DNA of 64,000 nucleotides from Mactra quadrangularis (Eukaryota; Mollusca; Bivalvia; Venerida; Mactridae), in NCBI GenBank assembly GCA_025267735.1, contig CM046301.1:52471872-52535871 (forward strand). The letters run 5' to 3'. Numbering within the stretch: position 1 is the first letter of the stretch; each line of letters begins with the position of its first letter. Below, one piece after another: positions 10,737-25,700 of the stretch. Under the pieces are notes generated by a model. That model ran no database searches. It saw nothing but the letters and a program-made list of their open reading frames with translations, and was not told where the DNA came from. A program made the translations under genes and the position numbers.

Positions 10737-13700
10737 AAGTCGAGTGTGTGTATTTAGTGTCGTCAGTTAATCGGAATCTTGAACTTAAACTATACTGATT
10801 TTGTTCTTACGTATATCCTTGAAACTTAAACACGTCTTAGCCATAATAGCAATGAAATATATTACAAACAAAGAATTGATCATAATATAATTATATCGTA
10901 TGTACTTTTGAAAATAGCATCCTACTACATTTAGTACAATGTACAATGTATTTAAATATCCCGGAAATACAACAAACTTTTAATAATTTCATACCACCTT
11001 TTTACATTAAAAACTATCACTGTATCTTATATCTGTTTTGACTAACTAAAATTCGTATTTTTCGTTTTTTATGGCTAATTTATTCACGCAACCGATGAAA
11101 TTACTATAATACATGAAAAGTATAACTTGACTGATAAAACTTGATGTCATCACGCTATCGACAGGTATACTTTTAAATCGTGGGAACTTTCCTCGTCAAG
11201 AGTTGTTATTCTCTCCAAGTTTATTATATAAATGATTGTAAACGAGTATGTCTATACGGTGAATGATTGATACCTTCATATTTTTTATAGCCTTTTCATA
11301 AAGACAACAGAAACGTTTAACATCATTTCAACGCCATTAAAATAACAGAATTTAGGGAATTGATTTATGGTTTTTATTTAAGGGGGTTTTACGTCACGAC
11401 CGATTGATATAAACACGTTATAATGTACATAAAACGACATTCCCACTGTTCTATTAAAGAAATAAATCTAAAAATAATATTTAGGTACGAACCATTGAAT
11501 TTCCAAACTCACATATTTTGGTATGCTTCAAACAGAATTCGCCCAGCGCAAAGAAGTGTAAAAGTGTGGGCTATTACTGTAAAACTACTCTGTAAAGATC
11601 ACCTTGATTATACCAAAAATAATGCGATTTTAGACGATGTTTAAGTTTCAAATGCTTAATTTCAGATGAAAAAGTTCGCTTTTATATGGATTAAACATGC
11701 ATATCTTCCAGCTACGGCTCGGTACGGGTGTGTTGTTTTGTACCGTGTGCGTACCGTCACCTTAATACGCAAGGCTTCTCATGGCCCACGACTGTCTGCA
11801 CGTACGGGTCCGTAACAAGCCACGATTTTATGGGACTGAGGCATTAGAAAGTTCATTCCGCTATTAAGGCCATCGGTTTGACTGTCCAAATATTGGAGCT
11901 GAACTTTACTATTACTATGCTCCGTAAACTTTTGTTGCTCTGCGCAACGATTGCGCTGCACAATCAAAGCACTGTACGATAGTAAACAAATTTTAATTTA
12001 ATCTCTAAAGAAAGCGTCGTGTTACAGTTAAGATTGAATATTTATATTTACTATTTGTAAACACTAAGATTATTGTCGCGTGAGTGACAATGAACCTTTC
12101 GCACACTATGATTTAGATAATATTTACTTAAGTCTATTTATCTAAACTATTTGGTCATACAATCAATAGATCACCATACGTCCGTTTCTTGGTGACAATG
12201 GGATGTAGTCATGAGACCATCTGTCTAGTCTGAATAGATGCCACTTACGTGGCCCCTTTTAGTCACTTTTTAGGGGTTTATAACCTTGTTAATTATTTTA
12301 ATTTCTAAATTTGTTAACATCATATTTATTACATGCTTTCCTATGGATAACCGTTATTTCTCGGTGAAATGAAAACCGATATTCTACTTTTTTGAAACAG
12401 TGAAAATAAGTTATTCCAGCTGTCTCATTTAACTCATTTCCAGACTATTTATTTATCATTTGTAATGGATATTGTTTTTATTAGGCAACAAGGTTGTGCT
12501 CTCCTTTTGCCATAAGTGGTGCAATGCCAAAAATGGCATACTTTAATACACTCACAGCAGACCAGCTATTATTGTTCGCAATATTCCTCGTAGAATACCG
12601 AAAAGACCCTATGTTTTCCGATTGCATAAAATAATGACGTCAAAAATCGGTGTTACCATTAAATTAGCCTCGACAGAAAGATCAAACAAATTTAATTGAC
12701 TTAAAATTGATATAATGTTCTTTAAAATCATTAAAGAGCGTATGTTGTGATGTGTTAGTATGTTATCTTCACCGTATGACATTTTTTTATATAAAACTGT
12801 TCAACAATGTCGATATCTTCAACTATGAGCTTTTACATTTTACAAATGCCATCTCTGTTATAAACTGATAATCCACCAAAACTATGGTCTAAACACACAA
12901 CTTAGTGACTAAACTTTCCTTACATTGTTGCAGTGAGAAAGCGACTTCAAAGACACTCGACGCTTTGTTTAAATAGTAGAATTAGCAATAAGTTGGTTGT
13001 CTATAAGATTTGAGTTAAACTTTAAAACAAGACAATCTCGCATGTTTATCTTATACCCTTATACCGGTGATTCACAATAGACCTGTGTTAATGTCTTCAT
13101 TCAATTGTACCGGGTTTTCACGACCAAACTTGATATAACTTGGCTATTGTCACATTTTACGCTCATTATTTTGGGCTAAACATGCTAAAGGGCTAGTCTT
13201 GATTTCTTCACAACAAAGTCTCTTTTTTGTTTGACCGAGCCATCTAATATCTACCCTAACAACACAAACAAGTTGATTTAACTAAACTAAAATTACTTAA
13301 CATTTTGTACGTTTTGTGTTGAAGCATTTTAACATTCAACGTTTTAAACAGCTCGTACCCTGAAACTATTAACTTGGTATATCATTCTTCATGACTTTTG
13401 AAGGCGTTTCTGATTGACCAAATATTTACTTGTTGTTGTTCATCAACAATTGGGTTGTTTTGAGTCATTGTATCGCGTTCTGTTGTGAAAATGTTGAACA
13501 GTGGCAAACAACTCAAAATGCTTATTTACATTTGGATTTTTTCCAAGGAAACCCATGACAGAGCTAAAGTATCATTGTCCTTCAAAAAAGTTTGCGACAT
13601 GACGTTATTCGAGTATAAAATCGTGAATATGTATATGATATTTAAATCAATTGCGGTTTTTTCGAAAATTGGAAACACATTTGAGTCACGTGATGGATTT

Positions 13701-16700
13701 TAACCAATCATGTTGTATTCTTTGGTAAAAGATGTTTTTTTAATATTATAATAAATCATTTTTCTCAGTCCTAATTTTACTATAATACTGTTTTTCTGAA
13801 CCATATATTTCCAGTCTAGTAAATGAATATCATAAAATCTCATTATTTCTTTGAAGATATATTAATACAGTTCAAAGTAAATTCTACGAGTCCTGATTGG
13901 CTCCCTTTTCTAAAGGCACGCGAGACCCCGAAATACAAACATGCATCGATCCTGCATAAAAAATAAACGATATTCACTTTACTTTGATCTCAGTAAATTG
14001 AAACATCATCCAAGATTCCATACCTACACTACGCCTGTCTGACCACAGGTACTCTGTCTTCATTAGAGTGGTCAATTTGTAAATAATCTTTATCGTGATG
14101 AGTGAAACATGACTTAGTTTGTACGGGGAAGTGGAAATCTAATTTATTTTGTAGGAAAACAAACACTTTATAATAATAAACATATGTCCATTGAGTGTTC
14201 TAGCGAAGTTTTGATGCTGTCCAGACATATAGAAAATATCAGATAGGTCTAAACTGACCACTAACTATAAATGTATATTGGCTACTTTAAATTCATCGGA
14301 TTGGTCAACTTCAATTAATATTTTGGGTGTTTTGTGGTCGAAAATGATAAGTGCGAACGTTCGCTCTAAGTGCATGAATTTTTATTTTATGACTTTTAAA
14401 CTTCGTTCTGATTAACTTCAAAGTGGAGATTTAAAAATGATATTTTTGAACTATGGTATCAAATATCCACACATGCATGTTGGCACCGTTAGAATGCCTT
14501 TAATCTTTATTCATTTGCATGTAGTAGGTTTTCAATATCATGTTATACTCTCTGGACAGTGTATTTGTAATTTGGCGCCCACCAAAGTGGTCGTCCTCAG
14601 GGAGTTAACAGCATTCAGGATTTTTAAGGAGGTTCGAAAAGGCGATATATAGGAAATGGGGGGACATGCTGCAGAAAGCCTTTAAAATGTAAACGATAGA
14701 AGGCATTTCCAAAAAATATCTATTTACATTATATTAGAATAGCTCTATGAACAATGCCTGGGTAAGCCTCATCTTGAAAACATTAACTCTATAAGGACTA
14801 TGAGGTGGTCGACTGACCGCTGCAAATTTTGATTGAAAAAAAATGTTGAAGAGCGATGTCAAGTACCTTACCAAACAAGATTCAAATGGTATAACGTATT
14901 GTTTAGTGTGTGAACATTTCACCATCTCCAAACATTGTCTAGACCAGATAGTATAAACAGAAATAACTTGCCAGACAATCTTTAATTTATAATATGACCG
15001 AACACATTGCTTGCTGTACAGTAGCCACAAATTTGTCAGATTTTTCAAAAATTAACAAAACGCTACATGAAACACTCTTGGGTACATGTAGCTTGTCAGA
15101 CAAATATCCGCGTCCATTTTTATTGGCTAGCTGATGATTACTATAGCAACAATAGAGTGTCATGATGATGATACGTTATCTACCTGCCAGGACTATTTTA
15201 TCTCTCCACCTCATTAAGTGATAATTGAGCGAAATTTTGGTCTAACTCCCATTAAAATGGCATATCATTATACGGTAGTCCCGCACATCAGTTTACTTAT
15301 CCGCGCGTGTTGCCTATCATTACAGTTTAATAGTCGGATCGTGTTACTAATATGCGGGTCCTAAATGGTCCGCGAAATGTTGTTGTTTAAAAAGGGTTTG
15401 TTTGTATGTTATTGTATCGTGTGATGGCAAGACGCGGAGATAGTATATCACGTTGTAAAAATATATACCTAACTAATGAGGCTACTAGAATGTTTCCTTC
15501 ACGGATTTGTGTCAGACGAACAAACAAAAACACAAAAAATAACAAATAATGTTTGTACAAGTCATGCCACTTTATATCTGTGAGTGGAATGTACGTCCAG
15601 ACGTCTAAATGAGTTTAGCGGTTAGAATGCTGCCTGTCATGTAAATTGGCATCGTAAATGAACAAATTACATTGGCAGGTTCCATTTACATTTGGTTCAG
15701 ATATTCATTAAAATGTCTTGGAATTAGACTTCTGGAAAAATTCTGGAAATGGGCAGTGTGATGCAGTATTTAGACTGTTTTAGACACCATTGGCGTTTTT
15801 ATGATTAAATAATGCCAAGTTGCCACAACAGTGTTTTTTGCGTTATCTTTTTAAAAATAAAAATCCATTTGAAGTTTCTCTTTGTTAGTTTTATGTTGCT
15901 TTCTTATTCTTTTTATAAAAACGCTCATGAAAAAAATTAAAGTTTTTTCATGTTCATGCTTTTTATTAAAAGTAAGCGGTGAATACGTAATTTTAATCTT
16001 CAAATATCATACCATATATTGCAATGAGAAAAACTATTTGAAAATTTAATGACAAACCATGTTCACACACTTTAAAACGATCTAGAAGCTTGGAAGTAAA
16101 CTGAATACAAAAATGGGGTTTCAACCATTCGACCTTAGGGTTCACATTAAAAGAACGTAATAACTCCGTTTATGGCAAAACGTTGCCACATGAAATGTAA
16201 AAATAATTTCAATAAGAGTCTCAGCGTATTATGTAAAGGTTTCATCTGTCGTCAAATTTCAAAAACGACAAAAAAATTGTATAAATGTGTAAGGTTATGT
16301 TAAAAGTTTGAAATATAATAAAGACATGATATTTACTTTAGGTATAATTCTCACAGTGGTTCCCAAGAGTATCTAGTATCAAGTAGTTTGAGCAATTAGT
16401 CCTAGTTTGTCCTTCGTACTTAAGACTATTATGAAAAACCTTCAAGTACACGCGAGTAGACAGTTTTATAAACATCGCTGACGACGAATAATAAAGACTT
16501 TTTGCAATGGTTTTGTCATGAAAGTTGAATTGATACTTCACTGTTGCGAAACTCATTTTTGATGGGTAGTTTTTAAAGTAAACATCGTCTTTTTTTACAT
16601 AATAGGTAAGCAATTGTTAGATCTACAACAGTTGTAATTATTTTGTAATTGACAGTGGTACATTCATGATTGGATTTAGGAAGCTTGAAAAAAAATCGGG

Positions 16701-19700
16701 GGTGTGGGAACCCCGACGTAGGCCTGAAATTATAGAACAGCAAGTTTTGGATACATTCTGCCAAAACGGACATTTTAAAAGAAATTTTAATATTTATGTA
16801 AAAAAACAGCATTTGAAACTTTTAGGTGTTTCAAGACTACTTTGCACTCTCGCTGGGCCCGCCTGTGTGTTTGCGAACGGCTCTTTAAAAGTTAGTTAGA
16901 GAAACTATGAGTGGCTTTTATATAAACATGTATAGGTTGTCAATAAAAAAAAAACATATATCTAAAATCGAGAATAGCATTTTGCAAACGACCTCGAGGA
17001 CCAAAAAAACTAGAAACTCTCACGATCTATATATCAGCTCATCATATGAAACAACGGGTATGTTACACTTGTACAGTGTGTTTAAACGATTCAATTATAT
17101 TGACAGGTCTGAAGTATCTCATATTTTGACCGTTTGCATAAATAACTTAAGTGTTCACTCTCATATTCTTGCCCAGGGTTACCATTTGTCGCTATGGCAT
17201 TTATTGAATTTATTATGAATTTATCATTTAATAAACCTACTTAGTAAATGGATTCAACGATGCGTTCACTTGTAATAGATAATGTATTTATAATGCGCAC
17301 GCAGTGCGACCTGTCTTCACGGCCATACTCCAACAAAAACTATTTCAAACATCAGCCTCCTTAATTTCCCCTTAGGCACACTTGATTGGACTACTTCATT
17401 TGCTCGTATTACTTATTTTCCCCTTTTAAATTGAATCAAGCACAGAAGAGTGATTCTCTTTGAGTGCAGTCCGAACTACTTACAGAACAGCTAGTTATAG
17501 TACAATTTGTATACGGAGTGATGCACCTCTACCAAAATAGTACATGTACATTGGTGTTTATTTTTCATTTTTTCAATAGAATGTAAATGGCCGCAAATTT
17601 GAAATAAACAGATGGACTTCTTTTGGATTCGGTAACTTAAGATTTGATAGGGTCTGAAATTACGATATTGGTTTGAGATTGATAGTCACAAACAAATAAA
17701 AAATAATTTATAATATTATTCTAATATTGACACTATCATCTGTTATTAGTTAAGAAGCGATTTTAATATACCAAATGTTTTATTAACTTGGAAAGCATAC
17801 ACATTTTTACTTCTAATAACATGTAATTTGATTTATATCAAGTTCTAGTTAGTGCTAGGTGCTAACTCCAGGCTATCTCCAGCGAACTTAAAATTATTTC
17901 AAACCAGATGCGCGCCATCGCTTTGAACGACCGTTGATAACCAAAATGCTCTTAATGAACAAAAACATAAGAGTTCCCACGAAAAGTGATGAACCAAATG
18001 TAAAGTGTTGTGCATACAAACAATGTTTATAAAGTTTAACATCAATGATTAATGTATGTTTTAGCATATTAATTATAATTGTAATATGACATGTTGAATA
18101 CATGTGTTATATGAGAACCTATAATTATCATAGTCCTGTCAGTGTCACATTGTAATATACTCTCTTATTGTTATAATATACTTGTTTCAGTGCTGTCACT
18201 GAATTTCTGTGCTTGCGATAATAGCCAAAACTCACCTAGTAAGCTGGTCGCAGTGATGAGTATTTACACCAAAACAGATTGTCCAGTAGCATATCAACAA
18301 CAACTTAACCTCACCAAATGCTCTGGTCGCAAAGGTATTAACAAGCACCCTAGTCTGTCAGCCTAAAAATTGATAGCATGGTTACTACAATGTCGCTAGT
18401 TGCGAACACTGATACAGGATGAGTCCAAACATGTAAAAAACACGAGCACAGCTTTTTGAGTCCTTAGAAAGCTCTTTAAGGAATGCCAAGAGCAGTGTAC
18501 AAAGTTATTAGCTTGTTACCTTTTCCAAGGGTGCGTTTCGCGTTTGCAAACGTTCGCTATATAGCATTGAATGATGATTTGCTGATTTGCTCGCTGTCAG
18601 AGTTAAGGTCCTTGGTGATTGCACATTGTCACCATTTTTGGCACTTAAGAAACGTGTTCTCTGAATTTATATTAGTAAGTGCTTTGACCTCATAAATTCA
18701 CAATCGATCGATCTTCTCGTCCTGTTGGACGATTCAGCAACTCTGGAACAATCTTAGTAAAAAATCACCACACTCCCTTGATTTTACAGTTTCCAATTTG
18801 CGTGACTGACAATCGTATTCAAGTCGTGAAACGTCGCTTTTACAGCATTTAATGCAAATTTCAACCTTAAATGATTTTTATGCACTTACATATAAACTTA
18901 AAGCTGACATATCAACTTTTAACAAACTTTGGTTCAAGTACGTGCAGATAAATTTTAAAGGCAAGTTCTCATGACACAAATTTGTGTCAGGTCACGTGAT
19001 CTATACCGAAATGTCGTCCGTTTGATAACAGCCAGCCGTTTCAATTTTTTGCCTGATTGGTATTGCGTGTTTTGCTCTCATTAAATGGGTTAATACAGTC
19101 TGGTTACAGTATTCATCGGCGTCCAACATCAATCTTGCTCCAGTGGATTGTTAGACTGCAATTAGGATACTATCATGTGAAAATGGCCTGCTTTTATCGA
19201 TTGAAATTAAAGTCCAAACTTTGTACATTTCAGATTTCGCATTTTTTAATTTAAACGTGTCCTTACGCCGCATTACTCCAAAATTGTCAATTTTGGCTTC
19301 GATTCATTTAAAAACCCGGCTTAACGGCAGTTGGGCATAAAACCCCGGCTTGATGGACAGTGAGACGTACAATGACAACCAGCGACAAGCCCGTGGTCAT
19401 TTGGTTTTTATTTCAAAAGAGGCGTGTGGTCATCGTACTCAAAAAATCAATTTATTTGAACAGCTTCATTTAATAACAGTATTGAGTATATCTTAATATG
19501 AGATATATTAAGTGTCATTTGAATTATATATTCATCAATCTAAGCTTAACGTATGAGTATTTCCACGTGACCCTCTTACCGGTGATTTTCAATATAGGGC
19601 CAATATTCTTTCATATTACATGTATAATAAGGGTCCCCAGAAGCACGTGCTGATATATCTAATTATTAGGGGCTACTAACCATAATGTTATTTGATCGAG

Positions 19701-22700
19701 ATGATAATACTTAATACTATTCCTTTGATGGTTTCATATAACAAAATGGTTCAAGTCGCGAGCCTACCCTTCAAAGTGGACAGCTAATAAAAATGTGATA
19801 TTCAAATTACCTGGGACTCGAATTACCAACGGACTTACGATCGATTTTATCGTAAATCCCTCTATAGTATATGCCTTATTGCCATAGTGTCGTATGTTTT
19901 TAAATACGCTTTACAGTCGTGCTGAAGGGACTTTCTTGTTTGTGTTGGAAATCTAAAGTCATTATGAACTTAAATAACAACTTGAAATTAAGAAATTAAT
20001 ACTTGATCAAAAAAGTCAACGAGTTAAGGGTCGTCCCTTAGCCTGGAATTTCTTCCCATGTTGGGCCCACTATGTTGTTACTGTATGACGGAAACCAGAG
20101 AAAGTAACTTATTATATTATATTGTAACGTGTTTTCTAATGTACAACTAAAATATAATTATGAGATAATTAGAACAAAAAAGTTAATCTGAATTCGATTC
20201 GATTTGTCCATTGAAAATACGTACTCACAGATTAGCCGAGTTGATAGATTGCATTCAGAAACTAGTCGGTGATTTTCTACACCAATTTACATAGACAATC
20301 ACTGATAAGTTCTGAATGGTTAGATTAACAAAACATGTAGAAATACCATCTCATACAGTCCTGTACCAAGTTCATAGTTGGATATTTAAATTGATATTAT
20401 ATTTCAATCAGATTTTTGTCACGTGGGTATTATACATGACCCCAGGAGGTGAAGAGATACGGCCCTTTGATGCGATAGAGATTAAAATATTTATCAATAT
20501 TTAACGTTTTAATGAAATGTATCTTTTCTATCCTTGCCTATAGTCATCATTAAGATTTTAGCCATTGTCCATCTACATTTGTAATGGACTTCCCACATTA
20601 GTACCACAGGTAACAGTATAAAACCTACAAAAATGTCGCTTATGACGTTGTAAAGTACTATACATGTAATAGTAATGTAGGTAGTTGGTACTAGTAATTA
20701 GACTGTAGCAGTTATTTCATTTTGATAAAATAACCTGTGCTTAGTACTAGGGGAAGCTTAGTTATCATAAAAGAATGACTTTAGACTTAGTGAGGTAAAC
20801 AATGACTGCATTTTGACAGATTCCAGGCTTCCATGAAAAATGAGTGAACTGATTTTTTGTGAAAAAAGCCCCAGACTGACCTTCTAAGTCATTTCGGACG
20901 AATCTTTTTTTTTTTAAAGTCTGAAAAAAATATCAAAGATGTCCTAAAAATTCTTCACAAATTTGATTGTACATTTTTCATGCCTTATCTCAACATCACG
21001 TGATGACTCATGGTCTCGTGCCAGCACGTGCACACTATGAGAACGTTCAATGTTAGAATGTCACTATTTAATCTGTCAATCATCTCAGTGGGTAATTTAC
21101 TCTCTAACATACATCTAACATGTTTTACTAAAATATCTGAGGAAATGTTAAACTAGGCCATCGTTCTGTAATACTCAACAACTGTGCTAACTTCTCCCCG
21201 TAAGTCAATGATACCTGACTTAAAAATGTAAAGTCATCGACATCTAAGAATGCAGGAATTAATTTCTTTATATCATACAAAACATAAAGGCAGATATTAA
21301 TCCAAACACTTAAGGGTTTTTTTTCTTTCAAGTTGTGCATCATGTTTGGTCTACACGTTGGTCGTGTGTTTTACTTTGGACACAACGTGAATATTTTAGG
21401 AAGAACATGGACAGCTTGTAAAAGATATATGGGTTTTGTTTCTTTCATGAAATTCGCTGTCATTCAACTCGGTTTGCTTCATTGGTAAAATTCGTTTTCA
21501 ATCTGTGACCTAGCTTGATTGTTTTCTTGAATGAGTATCTACATGAAATCTATTACAAGAGTCAAATTATCTTCAATCACTAATTCGAACACTCTTTCAG
21601 AGAATTTCGGTGTAAACAGAAAACTCCGAATCCCGGTAAATCCAGTTTTAAACAATTTCTCTTCATTCAGAATGTATTTCAGTGTAGAACCAGAAAAGAG
21701 TTTTCTCTAGAGGATGGGTAGGGATGACCTATATAATATGAGAAATCTTCACAAAAGCTGTGCCATCGTTCGACACCCCCCCCCCCCTACTAAAACTCCT
21801 ATACACTAAACAATTGCTGACAATATTGCGATTTGGTCATTTTCGTTTCCCTCTCCCCGGCTCTGATGTACAACTTCAATTACCCCCATCTTTCTTCGTT
21901 TTAATAATCTGCTGCTTTTCCGACGATGATAATTTTGTTTACGTTCAATTTGTAGACTTCACATAAGAAGAGCTCTCGCGTGGGAGCCACGCGCTCACAA
22001 CAAGTTATAACTTACAAGATCTTAATAGATTGTACCATTCCACTTGAAACTTTCATTCTTTATACTTAATGTATAACATTTATTATTATTACACTTTTAT
22101 TTCATAGACCTACCAGTATAAATCATATGATGCAGAACTCTTATTACTCCCAGACGCTTGTCTCAGCGTTCCTAATTTTCCCAGGGACCAATCAAAATGA
22201 GTCTTATGAAATCTTATTTACTTGAAATAAATTCTACGAGTGTAAAAATGCTAGGATTGATAAATACTTCAGCAATGTTACCTTTGAACTTTATTCCGTT
22301 TTACAAACAACATAAATCAACGAAAAATATACTTAAGCGCGTGAGCTTTGCCTTCAATGTATAACTAAAACTCTGTTAATTAAATACATATCCCTATAAA
22401 ACTTTACAGAACATTCGATGCAGATTTTTTTAAACCTCCAGACCTGCTTTGTGGTAGCTTCCTGTCGCCATTGGTGAAAAAAATGCGAGTGTCCGTCTGT
22501 CGTCTGGTTTCAATCAGCCGACGCACGCGCCGCGTTATTTTCTGTGAGGTTAACAAACTTCCTGCAACTCATATTACATTTATTACTTTTGAACCAGCCG
22601 TGAAATAATCTTTATTCTCAACCGGTGTTGTGGTATATGCTAAAATCAATTTGTACGGTATAAAAAAGTTTACTATATGGGTTCTGTGACTTCTGGTATG

Positions 22701-25700
22701 TTGATGCTGTGACGTCATAAGTTTCAATATCTGAGAAAAATGCTGCAAAAATTGAGATCAATTTCATCCTTGCAAAAATGAAGATTTAACGAAAACTTTT
22801 TCAGTAACCATGGAAAATGCTTTGTTTTTTATGACCCGGCTTCGATGTTCTGGTACCCGATTATGGAAAGACTTTCGCTCCTCAGTGCAAAAAGGTGATT
22901 AGAACGAAAGAAATATTTTTTTCCTCATTTTGACATTTAAACTTTCGTATTTTTTTAATAAATAAAAAACAGATAATTCATATGAATATGGCTATGCTAT
23001 GAACAGAACAGAACAAAACACTGTTAAATAAAATGTGGGCCTATGCTTTGTATCATAATCATTGTAATAATTTACTAGGAAGAGAATTTTTACTTATGAT
23101 AAAAACCCTGTATTAGAACGGGCACCAGATTTCTGCAGACTCGTCAGAACCTAATAAATATAAGATGAATAGAAAATTGGAGGAAAGATTTTAGAAGTTT
23201 TTTTAGATTTCTCTTAAAACATTGACTGATATTCTTTGAGTATATAAAACAGATATAGTACACCTGGAGTCACACTGAGGTTTTTTACTTGATTTTTAAA
23301 CATCTGCAAAACATACGGTAAAAGCTTAGACGCTTAGACCGTGAGAACGCGTGGTTAGCTCGGGGCGCATCGAGCAAATAAGAGATATAACGGAATACAT
23401 ATGTTGTCTATTTTAACCATAATACAAGCAAAACATGATGTGAGAGTGAAATCTCAGGTATTGAATGAAACTAGATAGAATTTCTTTTAATCTTGTAAAA
23501 AAGCAATCACTAGAACTGTAGTAATACAACATATCAAATGGTCTGCTGGCATTGGTGACATGGCGTGTAAAAATGGAAATGTGGAATAGTTCATCCTTGT
23601 AGTTAGATTGATATAAACTTATACTTCTGTAATCACGTTCCACAGCCTCTCTTGAACAACACCCATTGGGAGGGACTAAAATGTGCTGCTGTTCAGAGTT
23701 TGTTGCTTTTGGAGAGGTTTTATTCAATTAAAGGTCCGCTTAAGGGAAATATCAAAAGCAGTTGATGTGCAGAGGATGTGTTCTGTAGAAAGCTGCTCTG
23801 CAGAGGTGATGCTGTACCGACCCCTCTACTGTTTCTGATATTAGAATCAACAGCTTTACTGGCATTGGTTGATTTGTTTTAAAAGTGAATGAACTAAAAT
23901 TTACTTTAATTAAAATCACGAATATTTCTCATACGTTTAATCTCAATCACCTGAATAATTTACACCGGAAGTCATTGAAGTGATTTAGCGTTCAGGCGTG
24001 CTCGATCGTGCTAAAGTCCAATTCCGCACGGACCACAAGTTCAAAGAAATTAGCTTCAGATTTAAAGGAAAATAAATGAAATGATTTTATGATCGGGACA
24101 CCTTATGTTTCCTATTTTATCAAAGAACTCACTTAATTTGTGCACTGACATGCACGTAATTTGATACTTTTATCAATTCTTGGCGGGAAATGTTGCTATA
24201 CTCGGAATACTTTTGCTTTTAATGCCTGTTGAATATTAGCAACCATTGTATCCTACTTTTATACACTTTAGAACCGATGCATAGAACATTTCTTACTTAA
24301 TTAGCCTAGGTCGAGATCTTATTTGCATGTGATTTTCAGAATTCTGAAGAAATAAGTCTTTTCGTGAGAACTTTGTTTAGCCCGTGACTTCAGCTTGGTC
24401 CAAGAATGCAACTTTCTAAACGGCTTAAAACGTTTTTGAACGAGGCCGCATCCAAAACGAGATTAGGTTCGAGTTTCAACATCATGTAGTACGTGGATAT
24501 TCTGTTATCTAAAATTATATATGTAAAACTATTATAGGCTCGAACAATTATGGAAAAAAAGATGTTTTGCGTATAGGGTAAAGACACGGACCTGTACAAC
24601 TTTAGTGTAGAACCGTGCCAAGGTAATAGAATTTTGGCCTGTGCGTTTCCATTACGCCACGCAAAGCCAAAGAACCACATCATACTCCTTAAAAAACACT
24701 GAAGTATTTTTTAACTTAAATAAAAAATTAAGTCACAATGAAGGCAATCGTATTGAATTGTGTTTTATTACCATAACACGCAGTTCTTCATAATTATATT
24801 ATAGGTTAAAATATATTTCCTCCTTTCTTATTCTTGTTCTAAGAGTTCAGAATTTCTGGGAAAATCTTACAGTGTATGGAATGAGGAAGAAATGAGAATC
24901 GTTTTTTTTCTACCTTGAGATATTCTAGCTTTCAGGTTGAACACAAACAAGATAACCTCTGCTCTCATAGAATGATTCAGTGAAACTCTCTTCCGAAACT
25001 GTTTAAAACTATTTATTCTTGAAATTTTCAATCAAAAGTTTAAGATTATCTGAAAACTCTGTTTACTTTCAATTCAGTTAGGAGTAAACTTCTTTACTTA
25101 TTTCAGATGGGGATGTCTAGGTATATTTTTACCAATGGCGGATGCACATACATCTGAATGGTAATGAAATGCACATGTTGTTTTGGATTTCTGTTAGATC
25201 TAAATAACTAAAAGCAATAGAGTTTAAATTACTTGCAATATTTTTCTGTGATCTTTTTCTTCGATAGTTAGCTACATACACTTTGGTACAAAAAAACAGC
25301 AGCATGGTTCATATTAATAAATTAGTTACTTTACAAACCTATTTTTAAGTAAGACAAGCGTTTTCAGAAGTGTTTCTTATTTGAAATCGTGTTTCTGTAA
25401 TTATTATATGTTTTTTTCTGCAATTATTATTAACTTTACGCCGAAAGTTGTGATAATAAAGATATTTAATGTAAAAATATACCTGCATAAAAAAGGTCAC
25501 CCAATAACTAGAGGGAGGTAACACGTACAACTTACCTGTAGTGTCGCGCGATTTACCTGTAATTGTCAACACACGTCAGTTCATAAACCGCGTTCCATCG
25601 CGAAAATACGACCGCATTTAAAGTTAGACCAATTTTTCAAACAGCAGAAAAAAGGACATGTTTTCATTAATTTAACGGTTTATGGTTGTGGCGTACGGAT

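Noticed and set aside
14734..15048. 104-codon minus-strand frame
   Set aside because: AT-rich composition and no recognisable domain; treated as chance.
21776..21787. Run of twelve C as a possible i-motif or quadruplex
   Set aside because: A single uninterrupted homopolymer does not give the four spaced tracts needed for a convincing case, and its length may be a sequencing artefact.
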